A stretch of 64,000 nt of DNA from Beggiatoa alba B18LD (GTDB lineage: Bacteria > Pseudomonadota > Gammaproteobacteria > Beggiatoales > Beggiatoaceae), in contig NZ_JH600070.1 of NCBI RefSeq assembly GCF_000245015.1, forward strand, positions 3,331,252 to 3,395,251, in the 5' to 3' direction. The stretch's first letter is position 1. The number at the start of each line of letters is the position of its first letter. The notes beneath the pieces are model-generated. The model made no database searches. It saw only the letters and a list, made by a program, of their open reading frames with translations, and was not told where the DNA came from. Below, piece by piece: positions 8,211-16,445 of this stretch. The translations under genes were made by a program, and so were the position numbers.

Positions 8211-9617
8211 TTATAGCGATTCTAAGAATTTAATGAGGGCTTCGCGGTCGGGTTTTGCGAGTTTTAACACGTTTTGTTTAATGGTTTCTGCTTCGCCACC
8301 GTGCCATAAAATCGCTTCCATTAAATTTCGCGCTCTACCGTCGTGTAAAAATTGGGTGTGTCCGTTGACGGTTTCAGTTAAGCCAATTCCCCAGAGGGGT
8401 TGTGTTCGCCATTCGTTGCCTGTTGCGTCAAAATCAGGACGACCATCGGCTAAACCGTCGCCCATATCGTGTAGTAAAAAGTCGCTGTAGGGGCGGATAG
8501 TTTGGTTAGAGACTTCGGGTAAGTTAGTGAGTTCGCCTGTTTGAAATTGGGGGGTATGACAAGCGATGCAGTTGAGTCCGTAAAAAATAGATTTGCCTTT
8601 TAAGACGGTGGGGTCGTCGACATTGCGTCTTGCGGGCACGGCTAAGGTGCGGGCGTAGAAGGTGACAAAGTCTAAGAGTTCGGCAGTGATTTCAGGCTCT
8701 CCACCATTTGCTGCATTTTGGCAGGCGGTTTGTTTTTCGGTGCAATTATTGGCAGGGAAAAGGACGGAGGTAATACCAATATCGCCATTAAACGCGCCTG
8801 CGGTTTGTTGGTGAATATTGGGCATGTTGGATTTCCAGCCGATGCGCCCCATTACACTTTGCTGTTTTTCTACATCCCAGACGTAGTTAGGACGACCTGA
8901 AATGCCATCGTTATTTTTATCATCGGGGTCTGCATTGGCTAATATGCTGGCTTCAGGAATTGCGTCGACTAAACCTAGCCCTATCATGGGTTGTGCAACA
9001 CGCGGAGACATCAGGACATCTTTGTGTAACTCGCCGTATTGTAAATTTTTAATGTCGTAGTGCGGTTTGCGCAGGTTGATAACTTCGCCATCGGCAAAGC
9101 TCACGGGAATTTCTGTGTAAGTGACAATGGGCTTGCCTTCTGCGGGTACGCCTTGAATGGCAAAATTTTGTAATTGGTCGCCATAAGTGGGTTCAGGAAT
9201 CACGCCTGTTTTTTTCACTTGGGCTTTTTGTTCCTCAGTCACAGCAGGCAGGCTTAGGCGTAATAAGATGGAGATAAAATCATCATCGGCTTTTGCGGGG
9301 GGGCTACCGCGTCCGTCTTTAATATGACAGTTTTGACAGGCGTTCGTGATGAATAACGCGCCTAAGCCGTCGCGGGCGGTCGTGGTTGATGGGGCTGTAA
9401 CCCATGGTTGACGGAAAAAAGCGTTACCAATGGAAAAGTTATCACGCCGACTGATGGGCATATTGGCAGCAGGTAAAGAAAAGGCATTGACGGTGGTATT
9501 CGTAACCGTCGTTGCACCGCCTGATAAGGCTTCGTTGGGTTCGGCTTTGCTGAAATCGATGGCAAAGGCGAAAGGGCTATTTAAGAGCAGAGTCAAAACA
9601 CCTAATTGTTTAATCAT
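8211..9617 (-). CDS. Di-heme oxidoreductase family protein (DUF1111, thiol oxidoreductase-like)
   Basis: A 468-residue periplasmic c-type cytochrome. The start at 9617 gives a clean signal peptide (MIKQLGVLTLLLNSPFAFA). An upstream in-frame ATG at 9668 would place 17 residues, coded by a terminator-like hairpin, before the signal peptide, so it is less likely. Two heme-binding motifs are visible: CQNCH in the N-terminal third and CIACH in the C-terminal third, the arrangement of the di-heme oxidoreductase family. A conserved FLHDGRARNLMEAILWHGGEA segment (split here for length: FLHDGRARNLMEA, then ILWHGGEA) precedes the C-terminus. It sits between two imelysin genes and probably supplies a redox step during periplasmic iron uptake. 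Confidence 0.88.
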   Translation of the reverse strand: MIKQLGVLTLLLNSPFAFAIDFSKAEPNEALSGGATTVTNTTVNAFSLPAANMPISRRDNFSIGNAFFRQPWVTAPSTTTARDGLGALFITNACQNCHIKDGRGSPPAKADDDFISILLRLSLPAVTEEQKAQVKKTGVIPEPTYGDQLQNFAIQGVPAEGKPIVTYTEIPVSFADGEVINLRKPHYDIKNLQYGELHKDVLMSPRVAQPMIGLGLVDAIPEASILANADPDDKNNDGISGRPNYVWDVEKQQSVMGRIGWKSNMPNIHQQTAGAFNGDIGITSVLFPANNCTEKQTACQNAANGGEPEITAELLDFVTFYARTLAVPARRNVDDPTVLKGKSIFYGLNCIACHTPQFQTGELTNLPEVSNQTIRPYSDFLLHDMGDGLADGRPDFDATGNEWRTQPLWGIGLTETVNGHTQFLHDGRARNLMEAILWHGGEAETIKQNVLKLAKPDREALIKFLESL

Positions 9618-9641
9618 TATTAAATCGCTGTGGGTTGGAAG

Positions 9642-9679
9642 TGAAAAAACCCGACGACTGTATTGCAATGCGTCAGGTT
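9642..9679 (-). terminator. Intra-operon hairpin with U-rich tail
   Basis: A 9-bp stem with one G-U wobble (AACCTGACG paired with CGTCGGGTT on the minus strand) is followed by TTTTTTC. It lies between the first imelysin gene and the oxidoreductase gene. Confidence 0.5.
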
Positions 9680-9718
9680 TGTTTGAGAACAGCTATAAAA
9701 ATCGGTTGTTGTATTGGA

Positions 9719-11002
9719 TTAGAAAGTATGATCTGCCGTATCAGGGTTTAATTCTTTTACGCCTAGGGCTTCCGCGACTTTTTCTAAGGCGTGGGTTTGA
9801 GCGACTAAACTATCAATTGCTTGTTTAATCATGGTATTACCTTCTGCATTATCCGCAGCAATTAATTGGTCAAATGCAACGCCTTTTTTCTCCGCAGAAT
9901 CGACAATGGCTTGTAATTTAGCCATGCTATCGGCGAATTTTGCTTGCATGTCTTTATCTAATTTCGCATTTTTTGCTGCAACTAACTCCGCAAGGCTTGC
10001 CCCTGTTAAGGTTTTACCCGCAACGGTTTTATACTTACCTAAATAAACATTTTGGATTCCTAAGCCATTATAAAAATGGGAGTTATGCGTGTTATCACTA
10101 AAGCAATCATGTTCATCTTCGGTAGAGTTAGCAATTAACGCGACTTTCATACGCTCGCCTGCGAGTTCACCTAGCGATAAACTGCCCATGCCAAATAAAA
10201 TCGTGCGTAAACCTGTCGTGGGGTCGGTTGCCAATAATTCTTTACGCGCCGCCCCCTCTTTTGCCCAAAGTGTAGTCATCTCACTTAATTGGCTGATTAA
10301 TAGGGTTGAAAGGGTGCGTAAGTATTCAGCACGACGTTCACATGTTAATTTAGACCCTGCTTTTACTTTGCCGTTGGTGCAGCCATCATCGGTTTGAATA
10401 TAATCGCTAAAAGGACGCTCACCCGCGCCTTTGCCAGTTCCGTTTAAATCTTGTCCCCACAGTAAGAATTCAATTGCATGATAGCCTGTTGCAACATTGG
10501 CCTCTGATCCGCCAATTTCATTTAATCCTGCCAATAATTCAGGGGTTAATTTACTGGTATCAATCGTTTCTGTGCCAATAGTTAGGGTTTTTGACGCAAT
10601 AATATTAGCTGTCGCGCCCGCATTGCCTTGTTCAAATTGATAATGGCTTGTATCGACATAATCGATAAGTCCTTCATCTAACGGCCACGCATTTAAACTA
10701 CCTTCCCAGTCGTCAATGACTTTATTACCAAAACGAAACGTTTCACTTTGTTGATAAGGCACACGTGCAGCTTTCCATGCTAAACGAGCATCGGCTAAGG
10801 TTTTTTCTGAAGGCTCTTTTAAAAAGAGGGCAATTTTTTCATCTAAGGTTTTCGCTGTTGTGAGTGCATCATCATAAACAGCGTGAATCATATCTGTGTA
10901 ATGCTCTACCACCGCTTTAGGCGTGACTTTCGCTGCAAACCCATTAGGCGCGACCAGCGCGACACCTAAACATAATCCAATGATATATTTATTTTTAGAC
11001 AT
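9719..11002 (-). CDS. Imelysin family protein (IrpA-like), first gene of the Fur-controlled iron operon
   Basis: A 427-residue periplasmic protein with a signal peptide ending GFAA. It is a full-length imelysin. The GxHxxE signature is intact as GYHAIEFLLWGQD (about residue 176), preceded by a FRFGNKVIDDWEGSLNAWPLD block typical of the IrpA branch (the run is FRFGNKVIDD then WEGSLNAWPLD). The start has AGAGGA seven bases upstream. It is the promoter-proximal gene of a four-gene operon and directly follows a Fur-box palindrome over the promoter. Expected role: binding of iron or an iron carrier in the periplasm under iron limitation. Confidence 0.9.
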   Translation of the reverse strand: MSKNKYIIGLCLGVALVAPNGFAAKVTPKAVVEHYTDMIHAVYDDALTTAKTLDEKIALFLKEPSEKTLADARLAWKAARVPYQQSETFRFGNKVIDDWEGSLNAWPLDEGLIDYVDTSHYQFEQGNAGATANIIASKTLTIGTETIDTSKLTPELLAGLNEIGGSEANVATGYHAIEFLLWGQDLNGTGKGAGERPFSDYIQTDDGCTNGKVKAGSKLTCERRAEYLRTLSTLLISQLSEMTTLWAKEGAARKELLATDPTTGLRTILFGMGSLSLGELAGERMKVALIANSTEDEHDCFSDNTHNSHFYNGLGIQNVYLGKYKTVAGKTLTGASLAELVAAKNAKLDKDMQAKFADSMAKLQAIVDSAEKKGVAFDQLIAADNAEGNTMIKQAIDSLVAQTHALEKVAEALGVKELNPDTADHTF

Positions 11003-11032
11003 TACTTATTCCTCTGAACTTTATCAGATGCA

Positions 11033-11062
11033 AATGATAAGTATTATCATTCATAAAGTCAA
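11033..11062 (-). promoter_or_regulatory. Promoter with overlapping Fur box
   Basis: A perfect 19-bp palindrome, AATGATAAGTATTATCATT (11033-11051), closely matches the Fur consensus. It overlaps a predicted minus-strand promoter: -35 TTGACT (11062-11057), 17-bp spacer, -10 TATCAT (11039-11034). Iron-bound Fur there would block transcription of the imelysin operon. Confidence 0.8.
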
Positions 11063-11179
11063 AAGGTATCGCCAACCAATATTTTAAATGCAATGCATAA
11101 TAGTTTTTTATTCAAATAGATAGTTTATAATTTAACGTAAGTGTAAAATAACTGAAATCATTTTCAATAGAATAAATTA

Positions 11180-12511
11180 ATGGCTAATCATTTAATTTTT
11201 GATGCAAAATTTTGTGCTAATGAGCGTGAAGTAGAAAGTAAACTCATTGTTAGCTATTTATTACCCGCGTTAGGGTATCAAATTGATATGTGGCGACAAG
11301 AAAAAAGTTTTAATCGGTTTCGATTAGATTTTCTTGCTTTTTCAAATACTCATCATGAAAATACGACACATAGCTTAATCATAGAAGCGAAACATCCCAA
11401 TAAGAATTTAAATGAATGTACGCAACAACTCTCTGACTATATGCAAGACCTAAACATTCAATATGGTCTGCTGACAAATGGTCGAGAAATTCGTGTTTAT
11501 CAAACTAAAAACAATATAATTCACCTTATTTTTACCTGCTATATCAATCAACTATCTACTCAAATTGATTATCTGAATACTTTAATTGGAAAAGATGCAC
11601 TCATGCGTCGTTATTCCCTGATTTCTTCCCACACTCAAGGAACACAAACGATGAAAATCATCGCGGTTTATCACAATAAAGGTGGCGTTGGCAAAACAAC
11701 AACGGTTGTTAATTTGGCTGCAACCTTCAGTAAACAAGGCAAAAGAGTGTTAATTGTTGATTTAGACAGTCAAGCAAACAGCACTTTTGCAACGGGATTA
11801 GTGAATTTTGGCGATGAAGATAAAGATACACTGAAAGATTCAAATATTTACCATGTACTCTGTCATAACGATTTATTTCCTATTCCTCAAGTTGCTCGTA
11901 AATCTCGTTTTAGTAGTCACCCTGTTGATGTTATTCCTTCTCATATTCACTTAATGAAACATGAAAACGAACTCAATCAAATTGAACATTGCAAGCTGAC
12001 TTTGTCAGAAAAATTAACCGCTGTAGAAACACAATACGATGTTGTTTTAATCGATACGCCACCCTCATTAAATTTATACGCTCGCATAGCACTGATTACG
12101 AGCGACTATCTCTTAATTCCTTCCGATTTAAAACCTTTTGCTAATGAAGGACTAGAAAATGTTAAAGAACTTGTAAAGAATATCAATAGTTATAGAAAAC
12201 AATTTAAACGTCCTCCTATCAATATTCTTGGCGTTTTACCCACTAAAATTTCAACCAATGCAGGTTTTGTGAAAAAAACTTTACAAAATCGCATGAACAT
12301 GGTTACAGAACGTTATGGCATTGAAGTTCTAAAAGATTACGTGATTTTTGAACGTGAAGATTTAGCTAAATGTCTTGAATTAACGGTTGATATGGGCGAA
12401 TTAGAAATGACCGACCCGCGAGCCATTAGCGATTTTAAACCCAATTCAAAATCGGTAGAAGAGTTTGAAAAACTAGCCCAATTCATTACTGAAAAAGTAG
12501 GCATTGCATAA
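11180..12511 (+). CDS. PD-(D/E)xK nuclease-like domain fused to a ParA-type ATPase
   Basis: A 443-residue two-domain protein. Residues 1-150 look like the HsdR-N type nuclease fold: ERE (17-19), RLDFLAF with D50, IIEAKHP with E69 and K71, and LLTNGREIRVY. The E...D...ExK spacing fits an active PD-(D/E)xK site. Residue 158 onward is a complete ParA/MinD-family ATPase with a deviant Walker A (KGGVGKTTT, about 166-174), VDLDSQANS, a VVLIDTPPSL Walker B and the downstream helices. M158 (ATG at 11651) has AGGA eight bases upstream, so a shorter ParA-only product is possible. The next gene, ParB-like, follows its stop immediately. Plasmid-like partition, DNA-positioned nuclease or defence are all possible; the fusion is seen, the function is not. 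Confidence 0.75.
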   Translation: MANHLIFDAKFCANEREVESKLIVSYLLPALGYQIDMWRQEKSFNRFRLDFLAFSNTHHENTTHSLIIEAKHPNKNLNECTQQLSDYMQDLNIQYGLLTNGREIRVYQTKNNIIHLIFTCYINQLSTQIDYLNTLIGKDALMRRYSLISSHTQGTQTMKIIAVYHNKGGVGKTTTVVNLAATFSKQGKRVLIVDLDSQANSTFATGLVNFGDEDKDTLKDSNIYHVLCHNDLFPIPQVARKSRFSSHPVDVIPSHIHLMKHENELNQIEHCKLTLSEKLTAVETQYDVVLIDTPPSLNLYARIALITSDYLLIPSDLKPFANEGLENVKELVKNINSYRKQFKRPPINILGVLPTKISTNAGFVKKTLQNRMNMVTERYGIEVLKDYVIFEREDLAKCLELTVDMGELEMTDPRAISDFKPNSKSVEEFEKLAQFITEKVGIA

Positions 12512-13414
12512 ATGAATCGCTTATCACCCTCGATTGTGCTGGTTAAAAAAATCCACTGCGCAATTCCACGCCAACAATTTGCCGTTGAATTAATAGAAAC
12601 GGCCGCCGAACTGATTTTAAAACTAGGGGGAGTTATTACCCCTTTAATTTTGAGACGTAAAGGGGCTGACGAATACGAATTAGAACACGGTGCATTAGAG
12701 TACTACGCTGCGCTTAGAGCGAAAGAACTTAATTTACAACAAGGGGAAAGCATTAACGCCTATATTGTTGATGACCATGATGAACGCAGTTTATTAGCGC
12801 AAGTCCAACTATTTAGACAAACCAGCAACCCACTGATTTCCAATATTTCAACAACACAGCCATTAATAACGGAAGATTTTGAGCAGAAAGTAAACGCTTT
12901 TTCTACCCAACTCATGCAAACCATGCAAAAACTGCTAGTGTCAGAAATCACACAGTTTAAAGCAACCTTGTTAAACACGATGCAACCCAACATTAAGGAA
13001 AGCGAGGAAAGCAAAGAAAATACAGTAACAGTAACTACAGTTTTAAAAGATGAGTTATCTAAGCCTGAAACTCAGGAAATTAAAGAACTAACGCCACAAC
13101 CACCTGTTACAAAAAGAAAAATAACAAAGAAAACCGTTGCAACCACTGCTGAGACGGTTATAAAAGAAACAGTGGTTAACGCTGAAAACAATGCTACGCC
13201 AGCACAAGCACAACCCATAGCCCTGTGGTTGACACAACTTAACCAACTCCCTGATAAAGAACTTTTTGTTTTATTAACCCGCCAAAAATTAAAAAAGGAC
13301 TTAATCGAACAATTAGTTGCCACTCGCCCTTTTGACAGTGAAGAAGCCCTAAAAAAAATAAAAGGAATTGGTGCAGCAACATTAAAGAAAATTCAATCGA
13401 TATTTAATGGATAA
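12512..13414 (+). CDS. ParB-like N-terminal domain protein with C-terminal helix-hairpin-helix
   Basis: A 300-residue protein whose ATG directly follows the stop of the nuclease-ParA gene. Residues 1-90 resemble the ParB/sulfiredoxin fold: an ETAAELILKLGGVITPLILRR run (read ETAAELILKLGG then VITPLILRR) matches the ParB box 'region of priority plus interaction', and ELEHGALEYYAALRAKEL matches the GERRLRAA-like helix. Residues 125-230 are a polar, Thr/Glu/Lys-rich linker. The last 60 residues form a helix-hairpin-helix (FDSEEALKKIKGIGAATLKKI), a non-specific DNA-binding element. I see no classical ParB HTH domain. It probably acts with the preceding ATPase on DNA. Confidence 0.65.
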   Translation: MNRLSPSIVLVKKIHCAIPRQQFAVELIETAAELILKLGGVITPLILRRKGADEYELEHGALEYYAALRAKELNLQQGESINAYIVDDHDERSLLAQVQLFRQTSNPLISNISTTQPLITEDFEQKVNAFSTQLMQTMQKLLVSEITQFKATLLNTMQPNIKESEESKENTVTVTTVLKDELSKPETQEIKELTPQPPVTKRKITKKTVATTAETVIKETVVNAENNATPAQAQPIALWLTQLNQLPDKELFVLLTRQKLKKDLIEQLVATRPFDSEEALKKIKGIGAATLKKIQSIFNG

Positions 13415-13433
13415 GCTCTATTTTTAGCGAAGT

Positions 13434-13688
13434 AACCTGAGTTCGGCGATATTTATAAAATAAAACAAAGACCTGTTAGGTTTTCAAAACCTAGCAGGTC
13501 TTTTTTTGTCTGAATCAGAATTCACAGAATTTTCAGAATTAGCAGAATTAAAAAGCGTGATTCGCATTCATTTCTTGGTTTAAGGGTTTTAAATGCTGAA
13601 AATTCTGATTCAGACAATCTGTTAATCCTGAAAATCCTGATTCAGACAAACTGTTGTCTTTTTAAAAGAAACTCGCCAAACTCAGGTT
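13434..13688. repeat. Miniature inverted-repeat element (copy B, both ends present)
   Basis: Terminal inverted repeats AACCTGAGTTCGGCGA at the left (13434) and the matching ACTCGCCAAACTCAGGTT at the right end (13688). The interior has a terminator-like hairpin and GAATCAGAATT-type units facing CTGATTCAGAC units. The inverted match extends four bases beyond the ends (AAGT/ACTT). It separates the convergent ParB-like and tsaB genes, and its right end supplies two bases of the tsaB stop codon. Confidence 0.8.
13470..13507 (+). terminator. Terminator carried by repeat copy B
   Basis: A 15-bp stem, GACCTGTTAGGTTTT paired with AAAACCTAGCAGGTC (one wobble), is followed by seven T. It ends the nuclease-ParA/ParB-like operon. 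Confidence 0.75.
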
Positions 13689-14364
13689 ACTTAACAACAT
13701 TATTTCTTAAATAAACAGGCATCGCCATAGCAGCGTCGACGGTTTTACCCGTTTGTAAAGCGTAACGGGCTAAGGGGTACAAAGTGCTAGCTGTGGGGTA
13801 ATAATCTGCGTGATGCGCTTTTAATTGATGTGCAAAACGCTGTTGTAAAACATCGGCATAAGTTCCCCACGCAGAGCCAATCCCCAGCCATTGCCTTGTT
13901 GTATCCGTGGGGAATGGGGTTTGTGAGGCTGGGCAAACACATTCGTCACCTTGTAAAAGCATTACCCCTTCTGCATTAGCTTGGTAAATTCCCCAATAGA
14001 CTTCTTGTAAACGCGCATCAATACCCGCCAATACGCACGTTTCTCCCCATTCTTGATAAGCTAATTGTGCCAAACTGGCAAGGCTAGAAATGGGAATAAC
14101 GGGAATATTTGCCGCAAAGGCAATACCTTGCGCAACTCCACACGCAATGCGTAAGCCTGTAAAACTTCCCGGCCCGCATCCAAAGGCAACGGCATGTAAA
14201 TCAGTTGGTTTTAAATGAGCCTCTCGCAGGAGTTCATCCGCCATATTGAGGATAAGCGCAGCATGTTTACGCGGTTCTATGGAATATCGTTGCGTGATGT
14301 GTTCATCAACAGCAAGTGCGCAAGAACAGGCTTCGGTGGCGGTTTCTATCAGTAAAATATTCAC
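13687..14364 (-). CDS. tsaB: tRNA threonylcarbamoyladenosine biosynthesis protein TsaB
   Basis: A 225-residue ASKHA-fold protein, normal length for TsaB. It begins MNILLIETATEACSCAL and contains the conserved GCGPGSFTGLRIACGVAQGI block (about residues 62-81) and a PVYLRNNVV C-terminus. TsaB dimerises with TsaD and, with TsaE, completes the t6A37 modification of ANN-decoding tRNAs in the cytosol. The gene stands alone here. Its TAA stop uses two bases of a repeat element inserted immediately downstream, so the last residue or two may differ from relatives. Confidence 0.92.
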   Translation of the reverse strand: MNILLIETATEACSCALAVDEHITQRYSIEPRKHAALILNMADELLREAHLKPTDLHAVAFGCGPGSFTGLRIACGVAQGIAFAANIPVIPISSLASLAQLAYQEWGETCVLAGIDARLQEVYWGIYQANAEGVMLLQGDECVCPASQTPFPTDTTRQWLGIGSAWGTYADVLQQRFAHQLKAHHADYYPTASTLYPLARYALQTGKTVDAAMAMPVYLRNNVVK

Positions 14365-14430
14365 AGTTTTTTTAGGCGTTGAGAAGGGAAAACAGGGGAT
14401 ATTTTAGCAGACTGGTGACTTTATAAAATT

Positions 14431-14467
14431 TAAAAACCTGCACAGTTTTGAAAACCGAGCAGGGTTT
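14431..14467 (-). terminator. Probable terminator after the efflux operon
   Basis: An imperfect hairpin AAACCTGC...GCAGGGTTT with a T-rich minus-strand tail lies between the permease stop and the tsaB start. Confidence 0.45.
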
Positions 14468-14520
14468 AGTTTTTCACTATGCTTTTAATGCTGACCAATG
14501 TATTGTTTTATTAAGATGAG

Positions 14521-15756
14521 TTACTCATACCGTAATGCATCAATCGGATTCATCTTTGCCGCGCGTTGGGCAGGAAAGAAGCCGAAGAAGACACCAACAA
14601 AGCCCGCCGAGCCTAAGGCGGAAAGCGCTATCATCGGGTCTATGCTGATGGGAAATTGTCCCATTTGGGCAACCATAAACGAGCCTATCATGCCAATTGT
14701 TAGCCCGATGAGTCCACCAACAAGGCATAGGGTGATGGATTCTACAAGGAATTGATTGCGAATATCTCGGCGACGTGCACCTAAAGCAATCCTTAAACCA
14801 ATTTCTCGAGTGCGTTCAGTGACGGAGACGAGCATGATATTCATGATGCCTATTCCACCAACAACCAGTGAAATGGCGGCAGTTGAAGCGAGTAATAGAC
14901 TGAGGGTGTTTTGTGTCGCGGTGCGGGCTTGGACGAATTCGGCAAGATTACGTACGGAAAAGCTGTCTTTTTCGCCTGTCTTTACGCCACGTCGTACCCG
15001 TAATAAGTCTTCAACTTCGCGTTGTACTTCGCTAATCGCTACGCCATCAGCAACTTGTAACGCCATGTCTTGCACGTAATTACGTACAACTTCATGACCG
15101 CCAAAAAGGCGATTGCGGGCGGCTGCGGTGGGGACGAAAATCACGTCGTCGTTGTCGCGTCCCATTGCGGATTGTCCTTTTTCGCCTAAAACGCCAATGA
15201 CTTGGAAGGGGGTATTTTTGATACGGACGATAGAGCCGATAGGTGGGGCATTGCCGAATAGGTTTTCTATCACGGTTTGTCCTAATAACGCGACTTTCGC
15301 ACCTGAACGGATTTCAGATTGATTAAAATTTCGTCCTTCTACCACTGTCCAACCGCGTACAGATAGGTATTCGTCGTTAATGCCATAAATGGTTGTTGTC
15401 CAGTTTAAGCCCATGGCAACCACCGCAGAAGAACCGCGCACAGTTCCTGAGGCTGCGACAATATTGGGTATTTGTTGGCGAATGGCATCGACATCTTCTT
15501 CTGAAAAAGGTCGTCCTGTGCCTGCGCCTGATTGTCGTCCCCCGCCCATGTCTAGTGAGCTGGGCATGACCATGAGTAGGTTTGTGCCTAGGTCTTGAAT
15601 GCGTTTTTCAACTTCGCGCTTTGCCCCTGTGCTGATAGAGACCATGATAATCACGGAGGCAACACCGATAATAATGCCGAGCATCGCTAAGATACTGCGT
15701 AGGGCATTGAGGCGTAGGGCGAGAAAGGCAACTCGAATGGCTGTCCAGATGCTCAT
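14521..15756 (-). CDS. MacB-like ABC transporter permease
   Basis: A 411-residue permease of the MacB/FtsX type. One N-terminal transmembrane helix (ILAMLGIIIGVASVIIM) is followed by a periplasmic core domain of about 230 residues. Three further helices lie near the C-terminus, including SLVVGGIGIMNIMLVSVTER, the signature following the core, and TREIGLRIALGARRRDI. It is the membrane part of a tripartite efflux pump. In E. coli MacB the ATPase and permease are one chain; here they are separate genes overlapping by four bases. Likely works with the upstream ATPase and membrane-fusion protein and an outer-membrane TolC encoded elsewhere. Confidence 0.88.
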   Translation of the reverse strand: MSIWTAIRVAFLALRLNALRSILAMLGIIIGVASVIIMVSISTGAKREVEKRIQDLGTNLLMVMPSSLDMGGGRQSGAGTGRPFSEEDVDAIRQQIPNIVAASGTVRGSSAVVAMGLNWTTTIYGINDEYLSVRGWTVVEGRNFNQSEIRSGAKVALLGQTVIENLFGNAPPIGSIVRIKNTPFQVIGVLGEKGQSAMGRDNDDVIFVPTAAARNRLFGGHEVVRNYVQDMALQVADGVAISEVQREVEDLLRVRRGVKTGEKDSFSVRNLAEFVQARTATQNTLSLLLASTAAISLVVGGIGIMNIMLVSVTERTREIGLRIALGARRRDIRNQFLVESITLCLVGGLIGLTIGMIGSFMVAQMGQFPISIDPMIALSALGSAGFVGVFFGFFPAQRAAKMNPIDALRYE

Positions 15757-16445
15757 GTGCGTTTATCCTCAACCAGTAAGCCGTCACGAAATAGCAAACG
15801 GCGTTTTGCGTGGTTTGCAATATCGGGTTCATGGGTCACGAGAATCACGGTAATCCCCATTTGATTGAGTTGTCCAAAGATTTCCATGACTTCTTCAGAG
15901 GTTTTGGTATCTAACGCGCCTGTGGGTTCGTCGGCTAATAAAATACGGGGTTCGTTGACGAGGGCGCGGGCGATGGCGACCCGTTGTTGTTGTCCGCCTG
16001 AGAGTTGGGAGGGTTGATGGTCTAAACGTTGTGCTAGTCCGACCAGTTCTAAACATTGTTTTGCGCGGTCGTGGCGGTTATGTTTGGGGTTACGTGAGTA
16101 GAGCATGGGGAGTTCTACGTTTTCTAGTGCGGAGGTTCGCGGTAATAGATTGAATTGTTGGAAAACAAAGCCGATGACTTCGTTGCGAAAATAGGCTAAA
16201 TCGTCGGAGGATAGGCGGTTCATATTGCGTCCGTCTATGGTGAGTTCGCCACTGCTAGGTTTATCTAACGCGCCGAGTAGGTTCATAAAGGTTGATTTGC
16301 CTGAACCTGACGCGCCCATCACGGCGACATATTCGCCTTCATGAATGTCCACACTAACCCCACGCAATGCTTGCAGGAGGTTATCGCCCATTTGGTAGGT
16401 TTTATGGAGTTCTTCGCAGTGAATTAAGGGGGAGGTAGCATTCAT
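15753..16445 (-). CDS. MacB/LolD-like ABC transporter ATP-binding protein
   Basis: A 230-residue ABC ATPase. Walker [10 protein letters not shown] (about residue 44), Q-loop VFQQFNLLP, signature [15 protein letters not shown], Walker [14 protein letters not shown] and H-loop VTHEP are all intact. The sequence type ([17 protein letters not shown] at the start) places it with the MacB/LolD/FtsE group. It lies between the membrane-fusion protein gene, which it abuts, and the permease gene, which it overlaps by four bases. It energises efflux or mechanotransmission across the envelope; the substrate is unknown. Confidence 0.9.
   Translation of the reverse strand: MNATSPLIHCEELHKTYQMGDNLLQALRGVSVDIHEGEYVAVMGASGSGKSTFMNLLGALDKPSSGELTIDGRNMNRLSSDDLAYFRNEVIGFVFQQFNLLPRTSALENVELPMLYSRNPKHNRHDRAKQCLELVGLAQRLDHQPSQLSGGQQQRVAIARALVNEPRILLADEPTGALDTKTSEEVMEIFGQLNQMGITVILVTHEPDIANHAKRRLLFRDGLLVEDKRT

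Noticed and set aside
9618-9668. Upstream start for the di-heme oxidoreductase gene
   Set aside because: The added 17 residues are coded largely by a terminator-like hairpin and would sit before a normal signal peptide.
11180-13414. Ordinary plasmid or chromosome ParAB partition locus
   Set aside because: The ATPase has an N-terminal nuclease-like domain and the partner lacks a recognisable ParB HTH; minCDE is separate, and no parS-like palindromes or replication gene lie nearby.
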